Shown: in pieces, positions 26,087 through 34,870 of the stretch | How positions within the stretch are numbered: position 1 is the first letter of the stretch | How the letters are laid out: the number at the start of each line of letters is the position of its first letter | Assembly (NCBI RefSeq): GCF_014850975.1 | Contig: NZ_JACXST010000002.1 | Location: 434,001 to 498,000 of the forward strand | Source of the DNA: Methylomonas fluvii | Lineage (GTDB): Bacteria > Pseudomonadota > Gammaproteobacteria > Methylococcales > Methylomonadaceae | Direction: 5' to 3' | Length of the DNA stretch: 64,000 nt | Notes under the pieces: model-generated | Told to the model about the DNA's origin: nothing | Databases searched by the model: none | Seen by the model: only the letters and a program-made list of their open reading frames with translations | Translations under genes and position numbers: made by a program

Positions 26087-26589
26087 TTACCCTCGGCAAT
26101 AGCAGCAAGCCCGGCAATATCGACAAACTCTTCCGGATTTAAAAGCTTATCGACATCCAATAACATCACCATATTTTTCTTGCCGACGAACATTCCGCGC
26201 ATATATTGAGTATTGATTCTCGACCCCAAATTCGGCGCTTCTTTTATATCGGACAGCTTAATATCCAACACATCGGATACTGCATCAGCGACGATGCCCA
26301 TCACCGAAGTACCAGAAGCAGTATTGACACTCATCACAATAACGACCGTCACCGGCGTATATTCAACTTTTTGCATCTGAAAGCGTTCGCGCAGATCGAC
26401 AATCGGCACGATGGAACCGCGTAAATTCAACGCGCCTTTAACAAAATCAGGCGTATTGGGAATTTTTCTGATGGGCTCCCAGCCTCTGATTTCTTGGACT
26501 TTCAAAATTTCGATGCCATATGCTTCGCCTTCCAACTCGAAAGTCAAAAATTGCTCAACGTGCTGATTGGATTCTAAATCGGCTGTCAT
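26083..26589 (-). CDS. cheW: Chemotaxis adaptor CheW (second copy in operon)
   Basis: CheW links receptors to the CheA kinase. The 168-residue protein is a single CheW domain: FLTFELEGEAYGIEILKVQEI at its start, the conserved NLRGSIVPIVDLRERF at about residue 72, and MLLDVDKLL near the end. It is similar throughout to the CheW at 29023-29538 and differs mostly in the first 15 and last 20 residues, consistent with duplication. Two adaptors around one receptor gene suggest array tuning or separate receptor preferences. Confidence 0.94.
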   Translation of the reverse strand: MTADLESNQHVEQFLTFELEGEAYGIEILKVQEIRGWEPIRKIPNTPDFVKGALNLRGSIVPIVDLRERFQMQKVEYTPVTVVIVMSVNTASGTSVMGIVADAVSDVLDIKLSDIKEAPNLGSRINTQYMRGMFVGKKNMVMLLDVDKLLNPEEFVDIAGLAAIAEGK

Positions 26590-26634
26590 GGCGGCTATTC
26601 CCTATCTAATGGTTTGGTCAATCAAGCAACTCCG

Positions 26635-28980
26635 CTAAAAATCCTGCCATTCGTCGTCAGCTTGTGAGGTTTGTTTAAAACTACTCGGCTGACGAATCGG
26701 TTGCGATAATGTCGCTCTATTGGCCTCTGCACGAACAACGCTAGAACTATCGGCATGATGAACAACTTTTTGCTGCCCGGATTTTTTTTCTGTTTTGAAA
26801 AACGCCAACATCTCGACCATATTCGTCGACAAGTCGCTCATTGAAACACTGGCGGCAGATGCTTCTTCGGCTAAAGCCGCGTTTTGTTGGGTAATTTCGT
26901 CCATTTGCGCAACGGCCTGATTCACCTGCCCTATACCCGCAGATTGCTCAACACTTGCGTCGGCAATCTGGGCGACGATTTCACCCACCTTCTGCACGCC
27001 TGCCACAATTTCGTTCAGAGCTTTACCGGTTTCGTTCACAAACTCGGTGCCTGCTCTGACTTTTTGCACACTGGTTTGAATCAGCTCTTTACTCTCCCTA
27101 GCCGCGGTGGCACTGCGTTGTGCCAGATTTCTCACCTCTGTGGCAACCACGGAAAAGCCTCTACCTTGCTCGCCAGCTCTGGCTGCTTCCACTGACGCAT
27201 TCAAAGCCAACAAATTGGTTTGGAAGGCAATTTCATCAATCACGCTAATGATGTCAGCGATTTTATTACTGCTCTCGTTGATTTCCTGCATGGCGGAAAC
27301 CGCCGCCTTGACGACATTCCCACCTTTTTCAGCCAACTCTTTGGCGTTATTGGCCACTGTGTTAGCTTGCTGAGCGTTATCGGCATTATTTTTTACAGTA
27401 CTAGTCAACTCTTCCATGCTGGCGGCAGTTTGCTGCAAATTCGCAGCCTGTTGTTCGGCGCGTTGCGATAGATTGTTATTACCGCTGGCTATTTCTTGAG
27501 ACGAGTTGTTAATAAAATGAGCAGACTCGCTAACCTGGCCGAAAATCTCGTTCAGCTTATCGATGGTGGTATTAATGTCGTTCTTGCAGTTTAAATAAAC
27601 ACCTTGGTAATCACTGGTGATTCGATTGGTCAAATCTCCAGCGGCCATACTTTGCATGGTACTGCCAACATCTCTGAATACATTTTCGATCACATCGGTC
27701 AGTTCGTTGATGCCTTCGCTGAGCGTTTCAAAAAAGCCTTGCTTATCGGCCATCTCGATCCGGCTGGACAATTCACCGACTTTAACAGCTTCCACTATGC
27801 TGGCAATTTCCTGCTCGATTTTTACTTCATGCGTTCTATCCAACCACTCGACCACGATACCGATACGCTCGTTTTCGTCGTTCTTAACCGGATTGGCAAC
27901 GATATTCATGTGTCTGTCGCCAATCACTAAGGCCGAACTAAACGTGCTGGATAGGTTTGCCAACAGGCCGCGTTGGTGAGCTGGTTTTTTATGGAATTGA
28001 TCGATGTTGGCGCCCATCAGCTTGCTAGCATTGAAATCAGGCAATTGCTTGCGAATGTCTGCTTCCGCATTTTGGAACATATCGGCCACTGTCTTGTTCA
28101 TGTATATGATGTCTAAATCGTTGTTAGCCACCATGACACAAGACTGCACATTGTCGAGAGCCTGTTTGATGCGCATCGCCTCCGATGCTACTTGTTTGGA
28201 ATACGCCAAATCGGAATTCAACTTAACTTGCATGCCGTATAAGGCCCGATAGAAATCGCCGATCTCATCACCACGATCCAAATCTATAGTATTCCGGAAT
28301 TGCTCGTCCGCCATCCGATAGGAAATCCTAATAGACTTCTCTAATGCATTTACGACACTACGAATCACCGAATATCCCAATATTGAGGCAAATCCCGCCA
28401 AGCCCAAAAACAGGAACATCTCCGGGTATTTTTGTTCCATGTAATGGTCGTAAATGGAATTGATCGTCGGCAACAAAAAGATCAGGTAGATAATCCCAAC
28501 TTTTTTCCACAAGCCCAATTCCAGTAATTTCTTGATGAGCGCATTAATTCCCGTCGGCCGTATTGTGGCTTTATTGGCATTTAGTTTTTCATACAAAGAT
28601 TCTGCTTGCTGAATTTGCTCCCGGGATGGCGCGTAACGAACCGACAGGTATTCGTGTACTTTGCCATTCTTGAACACCGGTGTTACATTTGCTTCCACCC
28701 AATAATAATCTCCGGTCTTGGTCCTATTTTTGACGGGTGCGGTCCAAGGGCGTCCAGCCTTCAAACAATTCCATAAATCTTCAAATGCCGCTGGCGGCAT
28801 GTCAGGATGACGAACCATATTATGATTCGCCCCCACAAGTTCATCCTTGCTAAAGCCGCTGATTTCGATAAAAGCGTCGTTTGCATAAGTAATAATGCCT
28901 TTCAAATTGGTGCGCGTGACCAAAATGGTGCCTGGCTTCATTAAGACTTCGCGATCGGTCACAGGGTGATTGAGTTTCAT
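26635..28980 (-). CDS. PAS-containing methyl-accepting chemotaxis protein
   Basis: The 781-residue receptor starts with an Aer-like cytoplasmic PAS domain (about residues 20-120, [17 protein letters not shown]), two transmembrane helices (about 161-178 and 187-207), a HAMP region, a second PAS domain (about 274-383), a linker HAMP repeat and a signalling domain with [20 protein letters not shown]. With no periplasmic domain of note, it senses intracellular signals such as redox state, by analogy with Aer. The C-terminal EWQDF fits the pattern x-W-x-x-F of the pentapeptide that tethers CheR and CheB. It sits between the two cheW genes. Confidence 0.93.
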   Translation of the reverse strand: MKLNHPVTDREVLMKPGTILVTRTNLKGIITYANDAFIEISGFSKDELVGANHNMVRHPDMPPAAFEDLWNCLKAGRPWTAPVKNRTKTGDYYWVEANVTPVFKNGKVHEYLSVRYAPSREQIQQAESLYEKLNANKATIRPTGINALIKKLLELGLWKKVGIIYLIFLLPTINSIYDHYMEQKYPEMFLFLGLAGFASILGYSVIRSVVNALEKSIRISYRMADEQFRNTIDLDRGDEIGDFYRALYGMQVKLNSDLAYSKQVASEAMRIKQALDNVQSCVMVANNDLDIIYMNKTVADMFQNAEADIRKQLPDFNASKLMGANIDQFHKKPAHQRGLLANLSSTFSSALVIGDRHMNIVANPVKNDENERIGIVVEWLDRTHEVKIEQEIASIVEAVKVGELSSRIEMADKQGFFETLSEGINELTDVIENVFRDVGSTMQSMAAGDLTNRITSDYQGVYLNCKNDINTTIDKLNEIFGQVSESAHFINNSSQEIASGNNNLSQRAEQQAANLQQTAASMEELTSTVKNNADNAQQANTVANNAKELAEKGGNVVKAAVSAMQEINESSNKIADIISVIDEIAFQTNLLALNASVEAARAGEQGRGFSVVATEVRNLAQRSATAARESKELIQTSVQKVRAGTEFVNETGKALNEIVAGVQKVGEIVAQIADASVEQSAGIGQVNQAVAQMDEITQQNAALAEEASAASVSMSDLSTNMVEMLAFFKTEKKSGQQKVVHHADSSSVVRAEANRATLSQPIRQPSSFKQTSQADDEWQDF

Positions 28981-29022
28981 TGCATATCCTCCGTTACAAC
29001 CCAGCCATAAACAGCTCTTTTT

Positions 29023-29538
29023 TCAACTTTCATCTTCACCATCCAGGCCATCAAGTTTTAATAATTTATCTACATCCAACAGCATCACCATTCGGCCGTT
29101 TACTGAAACCAGGCCATTGATAAATTCAGTACTGACTTTTGCACCAAAATTCGGCGCGCTTTGGATACTTTTTTTATTGACATCGACAACATCTGAAACA
29201 GAATCCACCACAACCCCGATGATCCTGGTTTTATCGGCCATACGCGCTTGCAAAACCACAACTACCGTTAAGGGCGAGTAATCACTGTGTCCCAGTTGAA
29301 ATCGTTCGCGTAAATCAATGATAGGCACAATCGCACCGCGCAGATTGACCACACCTTTTTCATAAGCCGGCACATTGGGAATTCGCGATACCGGCTCCCA
29401 ACTGCGAATTTCCTGAACTCGCAGAATATCTACCCCATATTCTTCCTGGCCCAAGGTAAAGCTTAAAAACTGCAAACTAGTATCCAACCGTTTTGCATCT
29501 TGCTGGTCTGTAATGCTGAGTTCGATTATTTCCGACAT
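29023..29538 (-). CDS. cheW: Chemotaxis adaptor CheW (first copy in operon)
   Basis: This 171-residue protein is a single CheW domain, with FLSFTLGQEEYGVDILRVQEI near residue 24 and NLRGAIVPIIDLRERF near residue 80. It follows cheA by 19 bases. The first 20 residues and the acidic last 10 differ from the second CheW, while the core is closely similar. It should couple receptors to the adjacent CheA. Confidence 0.94.
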   Translation of the reverse strand: MSEIIELSITDQQDAKRLDTSLQFLSFTLGQEEYGVDILRVQEIRSWEPVSRIPNVPAYEKGVVNLRGAIVPIIDLRERFQLGHSDYSPLTVVVVLQARMADKTRIIGVVVDSVSDVVDVNKKSIQSAPNFGAKVSTEFINGLVSVNGRMVMLLDVDKLLKLDGLDGEDES

Positions 29539-29557
29539 GACACGCTTTAGATTAGGT

Positions 29558-31648
29558 TTATTGGTTAGCTAAACGCACGAGACCGGGGATATCAAGAATC
29601 AGGGCCACCGAACCATCGCCCAGAATAGTTGCGCCAGATACCCCTTCAATCCGCCGATAATTCGCCTCGAGCGACTTAATTACTACTTGCTGCTGACCAA
29701 GCAGATCATCCACGAACAAGCCGCAACGCAAACCTTGCCCTTCGACAACCACAATTAAACCTTCGGTTAGCTTGGTGGTTTTCGCGGTAGGCACGTTAAA
29801 AATTTGATGCATCCTGATAATCGGTAAATATTGGCCGCGCAACAGGAAAGTTTCCCCTTTGCCCGCCACTCTATTGAGCCTGTCTTCCTTGACGTGAAGT
29901 GACTCGATAATAGAACCCAAGGGTAATATGTAGGTTTCATCGCCAACCGCAATCGACTGACCATCCAGAATAGCCAGAGTAAGCGGAAGATGAATGGAAA
30001 TGGTGGACCCTTTGCCCAACTCGGAAAGAATTTCTATGTTGCCGCCCAAGGCCTGGATATTACGTCGGACCACATCCATCCCCACACCGCGACCGGAAAT
30101 ATCGGTAAGTTTTTCTGCGGTAGAAAACCCCGGCATAAAAATCAGCTCGTATGTTTGCTTATCGCTTAAGATTGCCTCGGGATCGATCAAACCTTTTTCA
30201 ATTGCTTTGGCCCTTAATTTATCTTTGTCGAGGCCTTTACCATCATCAGTGACTTCAATCACGATATTGCCGCCGCGATGATAAGCTTCAAGGGTAACCG
30301 TACCCGTTTCGGGTTTGCCGGCCGCGAGCCTGACATTGGGCATTTCAATGCCATGGTCCAAGCTGTTTCTGACTAAATGAACCAAGGGATCACTGAGCAG
30401 TTCGACGACTGTCTTATCCACTTCGGTGTGTTCACCCACCAATTTAAGTTCGATTTTTTTACCTAGTTTGCTGCTGATATCATGCGCCAGCCGTGGGAAA
30501 CGGCTGAACACGAAACTGATAGGCAGCATACGAATGTTCATCACGCTTTCCTGCAGTTCTCGGGTATGCCGCTCAAGCTGAGAAAGTCCGTTTTTCAATT
30601 GATCAAGTTTATTCAATTCGAAATGTTCGCCTAATAAACTGAGCATGGATTGGGTGATGACCAACTCCCCTACCATATTAATCAAGGTATCGATTTTGCT
30701 GGTATCCACGCGAATGGAACTTGAACCTTTGGGAGCGGCTTTTACTTCCTCTTTTTTACCGCTTTTACGCTCCGGCGCATTGGACTCAGATTCTGAGGTA
30801 CTTGCAAACTCAGAGCTTATTTCTCTAGGAACAATGTTTGTAACGGGCTTTATAGCGATGTCTGCTGAGACCTGGGTTTGTGCAGAAGAAGTGGACGTTT
30901 TGTAGATCGGTTGTTTAGCCAAATCGCAATCGTCCTCGACCCAGTCGAAAATCTCGTCAATTTCCGCCTCCGGAATATCGCCCAAAACACGCAATTTCCA
31001 GGACAAATGACACTCTTCCGGATCCAAATCGTCAAGATCGGGTACACCTTGTAAATCCACGGTTGTCGTCAACTGGCCCAGGGCTGCCAACTCCCTGAAC
31101 ATCCGTACCGGTTCGTTACCGGTCTTCAACAAATGTAAATGCGGACTGAAGGCTATTACCCAGCCGGCGATTTGTTCAGCTTCTTCAGCGGGCAAAACCG
31201 CAGCACTTTTTGGCGCTGAAGCTTCCGGAGCGTGTCTCCCAGTCGGGGAACTCGGCACTGCATTATTTAGCTCGTTATCCAAGGCTAATTTATGCTCAGC
31301 GACATCAGACTGATCCACTTCGCTGCCGTTTTGTATCGATTGCAGCATATCTCTCAGGCAATCGACTGACCCCAGTAACACATCAACCGCCGGTTGGGTG
31401 ATTTTTCTACGGCCGTCGCGCATTTCATCGAGCAAGGTCTCCATGACATGGGTAAAGTCGGAAACAGCAGTAAAACCGAAAGTTCCGCTACCGCCTTTTA
31501 TTGAATGCGCCGCGCGGAAAATTGTGTTGATGTCTTCGACGTTAACATCCCCCAAATCAAGATTGAGCAATCCCGATTCCATCGCGTCAAGTCCTTCGAA
31601 ACTTTCTTCGAAAAAAACCTGATGAAATTGCGCCATATCGATTGACAT
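29558..31648 (-). CDS. cheA: Chemotaxis histidine kinase CheA
   Basis: CheA phosphorylates CheY and CheB. The Hpt domain carries the phosphorylation site His 48 in FRAAHSIKGGSGTFGF. A region of about residues 135-305, including a DNA sequence rich in Ser and Glu codons, contains a CheY-binding-like segment. Dimerisation (TLINMVGELVITQSML, about 322), the ATPase N-box HLVRNSLDHGIE and GRGVGMDVV, and a C-terminal CheW-like domain follow. The length of 696 residues is normal. Transcription runs from cheY 40 bases upstream. Confidence 0.97.
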   Translation of the reverse strand: MSIDMAQFHQVFFEESFEGLDAMESGLLNLDLGDVNVEDINTIFRAAHSIKGGSGTFGFTAVSDFTHVMETLLDEMRDGRRKITQPAVDVLLGSVDCLRDMLQSIQNGSEVDQSDVAEHKLALDNELNNAVPSSPTGRHAPEASAPKSAAVLPAEEAEQIAGWVIAFSPHLHLLKTGNEPVRMFRELAALGQLTTTVDLQGVPDLDDLDPEECHLSWKLRVLGDIPEAEIDEIFDWVEDDCDLAKQPIYKTSTSSAQTQVSADIAIKPVTNIVPREISSEFASTSESESNAPERKSGKKEEVKAAPKGSSSIRVDTSKIDTLINMVGELVITQSMLSLLGEHFELNKLDQLKNGLSQLERHTRELQESVMNIRMLPISFVFSRFPRLAHDISSKLGKKIELKLVGEHTEVDKTVVELLSDPLVHLVRNSLDHGIEMPNVRLAAGKPETGTVTLEAYHRGGNIVIEVTDDGKGLDKDKLRAKAIEKGLIDPEAILSDKQTYELIFMPGFSTAEKLTDISGRGVGMDVVRRNIQALGGNIEILSELGKGSTISIHLPLTLAILDGQSIAVGDETYILPLGSIIESLHVKEDRLNRVAGKGETFLLRGQYLPIIRMHQIFNVPTAKTTKLTEGLIVVVEGQGLRCGLFVDDLLGQQQVVIKSLEANYRRIEGVSGATILGDGSVALILDIPGLVRLANQ

Positions 31649-31687
31649 AGAATTACCCGGTGCTGATGTCTCTGAAAATGCGGATAT

Positions 31688-32050
31688 TTAGCCCATCACT
31701 TTTTTGATCGTTTTCAAGAGCTGGTCTGGATTGAATGGTTTGACTATCCAGCCCGTTGCACCGGCATCTTTGCCCTGCTGCTTTTTGTCCGTTCCCGCCT
31801 CAGTGGTCAGCATCAACATTGGCGTAAACTTGTAGTTCGGCAAAGCGCGTAAGTCTCTAATTAATTCAATTCCGTCCTTGTTTGGCATATTGACATCGGT
31901 AACCACGCAATCGAAAGCTTGCGCTTTAGCTTTGTTTAAAGCGTCCGCTCCATCAACGGCTTCTACCACGTTATAACCCGCGCCCTTTAAGGTAAACGCC
32001 ACCATCTGCCTCATTGATGCGGAATCGTCTACAGCAAGAATTGTTGCCAC
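31688..32050 (-). CDS. cheY: Chemotaxis response regulator CheY
   Basis: CheY is the single-domain response regulator phosphorylated by CheA that acts on the motor or on type IV pilus machinery. The 120-residue receiver domain has acidic Asp 8 and Asp 9 (AVDDSASM), the phosphorylation site in VVTDVNMPNKDG (Asp 52) and the conserved Lys in IVKPFNP. The start is GTG, preceded by a strong ribosome binding site GAGGAGA. It is the first gene of the che operon. With pilin genes divergent from it, a pilus-linked or flagellar target cannot be decided. Confidence 0.95.
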   Translation of the reverse strand: MATILAVDDSASMRQMVAFTLKGAGYNVVEAVDGADALNKAKAQAFDCVVTDVNMPNKDGIELIRDLRALPNYKFTPMLMLTTEAGTDKKQQGKDAGATGWIVKPFNPDQLLKTIKKVMG

Positions 32051-32458
32051 AATTTTCTCCTCAAAAATTTATCGAACATAATTTAAAACTGTTAAATCAG
32101 TACAAACTGCGATTATCAGTTCAACTGATTAGAATTTTACATTGCTCAGATTGTAGCTAAGCTCAGCTAAGATTGTAGTTAGAGAAAGCTGATCTTGCCG
32201 AAAAACACTCATTTTAAAAATCTAAGACGCCTCGTTGCAGGGATCGCCATTTTGGCGAAAATCTGTAAACACTCACATTGCGATTGTGGTTTAACTCGCA
32301 TAACTTTGTTGAATCCTGTGCTATCTTCAAATGCGATTCCGATACTTCAATGGCTCCTCCCCAAAATCCATGATTTCATATTTACAGTTTTTTGAGGTTG
32401 ATGCAGCCATCTGATTTGAATGTAAATTCAAACCAGCAACCCAATTCGAAATGAGCTT
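32051..32458. promoter_or_regulatory. Divergent control region between cheY and fimT
   Basis: This 408-base region separates the chemosensory operon (-) from the pilin operon (+) and has no gene I can support. It is AT-rich. A direct repeat AGATTGTAG occurs at 32148-32156 and 32170-32178, exactly 22 bases apart, each next to GCTAAG. The inverted repeat TTTGAAT-GTAA-ATTCAAA (32415-32432) lies 26 bases before the fimT start, where a repressor or activator could act. Specific promoters could not be assigned with confidence. Confidence 0.4.
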
Positions 32459-33070
32459 ATGAAGACTGTACCTTCCGATTATCTAGATGGTTTCACCTTA
32501 ATAGAATTGATGGTTACCATCACAATTGCGGGAGTTTTATTGGGCGTGGCAATACCAAGCTTTACTTCGATTATCAGCAGCAATCGACTCAGCACATCGA
32601 CGAATGAGCTTGTAACGGCTCTCAACTTGGCGCGTAGTGAGTCCGTAAAGCGTAGCCAATCTGTGACTGTGCGCAAAGTTGATGATAATTCCTTTACTCA
32701 CTTGGGCGACACAGCCAATTGGGGGGGGGCTAACTGGGAAAATGGTTGGGATGTGTTTACCGATGCCGACAACGATGGCAATTACGAGACTGGCGATCTA
32801 TTGATTAGATCTTTTCCCGGATTACATACTAATTTGTCTCTGAGGGGGAATAATAATTTTGCCAATTTCATTCGATTTACACCCAACGGCTTTATCAGCA
32901 ACTCAGGAGGCGGTAGCTTTGCATTATGTGAAAGCAGCACTATTTCCAAAGCTAAACTAATTATCGTCAAAGGTACAGGTAGGGCACGAATTGCTCCAGA
33001 TCAAGACCAGGACGGCATTCCAGAAAAAGAAGATGGTACTGAAATTAGTTCTTGCACATCGGGGTTTTAA
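32459..33070 (+). CDS. fimT: Minor pseudopilin FimT/GspH type
   Basis: A type IV prepilin with a PilD cleavage site at G11/F12 (DGFTLIELM) and Glu at +5. A hydrophobic helix of about 20 residues follows, then a C-terminal globular domain of the GspH/FimT type. Two calcium-loop motifs are visible with exact dockerin spacing: D102-x-D-x-D-G...D113 and D181-x-D-x-D-G...D192. The codons for Asn-Trp-Gly-Gly near residue 88 include nine consecutive G (32721-32729), a slippage-prone tract. It is the first gene of the operon. The role is priming or tip formation of the pilus. Confidence 0.88.
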   Translation: MKTVPSDYLDGFTLIELMVTITIAGVLLGVAIPSFTSIISSNRLSTSTNELVTALNLARSESVKRSQSVTVRKVDDNSFTHLGDTANWGGANWENGWDVFTDADNDGNYETGDLLIRSFPGLHTNLSLRGNNNFANFIRFTPNGFISNSGGGSFALCESSTISKAKLIIVKGTGRARIAPDQDQDGIPEKEDGTEISSCTSGF

Positions 33071-33073
33071 CTT

Positions 33074-33526
33074 ATGATCAAAAGCCACGGATTCACGCTT
33101 ATAGAAGTATTAATAGCAATATTGGTATTAGCACTTGGCTTACTTGGCATGGCTGGCTTACAAGCTACTTCGTTGAGAAATAATGTGAGCGCCTACAATC
33201 GCAGTCAGGCCACGGAACTAGCCTATGACTTAGCTGACAGAGTACGTACCAATATAGCGGGCTTAAACACCTACACGTCCGTACTGCCAACAAGCGCGAC
33301 TGCCCAGTCAGATTGCTTGGCTGTTAGCACTACCTGTACAGCTGCCGATATGGCTCAAAACGATTTGTATGAATGGAATGGTAACGTGACGACAACCCTT
33401 CCAGGGGGAGCGGGTACCATCAGCGTCAACAGCGGCGTCTACACAATTGCTATTAACTGGGACGATAACCGCGACGGTAGCGTAAACAGCAGCGACCCAA
33501 ACTTTCAGACGACTTTCCGCTTATGA
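33074..33526 (+). CDS. pilV: Minor pilin PilV
   Basis: The 150-residue protein is a prepilin cleaved at G6/F7 (SHGFTLIEVLIA) with Glu at +5. The N-terminal LGLLGMAGLQATSLRNN is characteristic of PilV. A calcium-loop D130-x-N-x-D-G...D141 lies close to the C-terminus. It is 3 bases after fimT and overlaps pilW by 4 bases. PilV is part of the minor pilin complex that initiates pilus assembly with PilW, PilX, PilE and PilY1. Confidence 0.92.
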   Translation: MIKSHGFTLIEVLIAILVLALGLLGMAGLQATSLRNNVSAYNRSQATELAYDLADRVRTNIAGLNTYTSVLPTSATAQSDCLAVSTTCTAADMAQNDLYEWNGNVTTTLPGGAGTISVNSGVYTIAINWDDNRDGSVNSSDPNFQTTFRL

Positions 33527-34254
33527 AAACCATCAAACCTCAGCGAGGTATGACCTTAATAGAGATCATGATCGCTTTGCTAATCGGCGCATTTTTACTT
33601 ACGGGCATCATACAAATCTTTATAGGCAGTAGGCAAAGCTATCGAATGCAAGAAAGCATGTCCAGGCTCCAAGAAAACGGTCGATTTGCCCTGGAGTTTC
33701 TTGCTCATGATATCCGTATGGCCGGTTTTTGGGGCTGCCGCAATCCAACCAGTCCTGATATAGATATTGCTGGAACCAATAATAACGCAACAAATGGTGA
33801 CAACATTGACGATGGCACTGACACATTAACGCTGAAAGGCGCATTCGTGCAAACACCAACTGGAACCTGCGGCGATGCAGTCTTGAGCACTGACGCCTTT
33901 TACACCCACGCCACGTCTACCATTACTTACAAAATCAATAATGGTGTTCTACAGCAGGACACAAACGGCTTAAACAATCCTTTGGTTGAAGGGATTGAGA
34001 ATATGCAAATCCTATACGGCGCTGATACCAACAGCGACAATTCCCCAGATTACTACGTCGCAGCCGGAACTACAGGCCTTAACATGGCTCAAGTCGTGAG
34101 CATACGGATAAGTTTATTGGCTGCAACAATTGAGGATAACCTAACCTCGCAATCAACACCTTACACTTACAATGGCGCCACTACAACCCCGTCTGATCTA
34201 AAAATCAGGCGAGTTTTCAGTTCAACGATTGCCGTACGAAACAGATTACCCTAA
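33523..34254 (+). CDS. pilW: Minor pilin PilW
   Basis: The prepilin is cleaved at G9/M10 (QRGMTLIEIMIAL) with Glu at +5. The family marks QESMSRLQENGRFALEFLAHD and FWGCRNP (with a Cys likely in a disulfide) follow. The motif YGADTNSDNSPDYY at about residue 165 is a PilW signature and has D-x-N-x-D-x-x-x-D calcium-type spacing. The length of 243 residues is slightly short for the family. The gene is coupled to pilV by overlap. Confidence 0.91.
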   Translation: MKTIKPQRGMTLIEIMIALLIGAFLLTGIIQIFIGSRQSYRMQESMSRLQENGRFALEFLAHDIRMAGFWGCRNPTSPDIDIAGTNNNATNGDNIDDGTDTLTLKGAFVQTPTGTCGDAVLSTDAFYTHATSTITYKINNGVLQQDTNGLNNPLVEGIENMQILYGADTNSDNSPDYYVAAGTTGLNMAQVVSIRISLLAATIEDNLTSQSTPYTYNGATTTPSDLKIRRVFSSTIAVRNRLP

Positions 34255-34266
34255 ATAGCGCATGCG

Positions 34267-34845
34267 ATGAAGACACTATCAACCTCATTGGCAAAAAACA
34301 CATATAGCAAGCTATCTGTAAAGCAAAAAAGAATATCGCGTCAATCCGGTGCCGTATTGGTAGTCAGTTTAATCATGCTACTTCTGTTAACTCTAATTGG
34401 AGTTACAGGCATGCAAACCACTTCCATGGAAGAAAAAATGGCCGGTAATACTCGAGATCGGAGCATTGCTTTTCAGGCAGCTGAGTCTGCCCTTCGCGAT
34501 GCTGAAAGGGATATAACACATTCTCGTAACTTGATTGGATATACCGGATTTTCAGTTGGCTGTGGTGGATCTACTGCAAGTACTGGAGACGATGGGCTTT
34601 GTTATAACGGAGGCACTGCGTACTCTACCGACATCTGGACAACTATCAGTATGACAGCAGCGCCCAGTGTAGCGTACGGTCAAATTACCCATGCCACAGC
34701 CATATCTAATCTATCAGCTCAACCTCGCTATATTATCGAAGGTTTACCGAGCGGCACGGATACTTACTACCGTATCACCGTTCGGGCTCAAGGAGTACTC
34801 GCAACAACGGTCGTATGGTTACAAGCGATATATAGGCAATCATGA
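34267..34845 (+). CDS. pilX: Minor pilin PilX
   Basis: The 192-residue protein has a long positively charged leader ending at G28 (SRQSGAVLVVSLIMLLLL), and lacks the usual Glu at +5, as is common for PilX. The segment QTTSMEEKMAGNTRDRSIAF is a PilX family signature. It is the only pilin of this operon without a DxDxDG-type loop. It begins 12 bases after pilW. Confidence 0.9.
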   Translation: MKTLSTSLAKNTYSKLSVKQKRISRQSGAVLVVSLIMLLLLTLIGVTGMQTTSMEEKMAGNTRDRSIAFQAAESALRDAERDITHSRNLIGYTGFSVGCGGSTASTGDDGLCYNGGTAYSTDIWTTISMTAAPSVAYGQITHATAISNLSAQPRYIIEGLPSGTDTYYRITVRAQGVLATTVVWLQAIYRQS

Positions 34846-34870
34846 ATATGTTTAATCCCAAGAGGCAACC

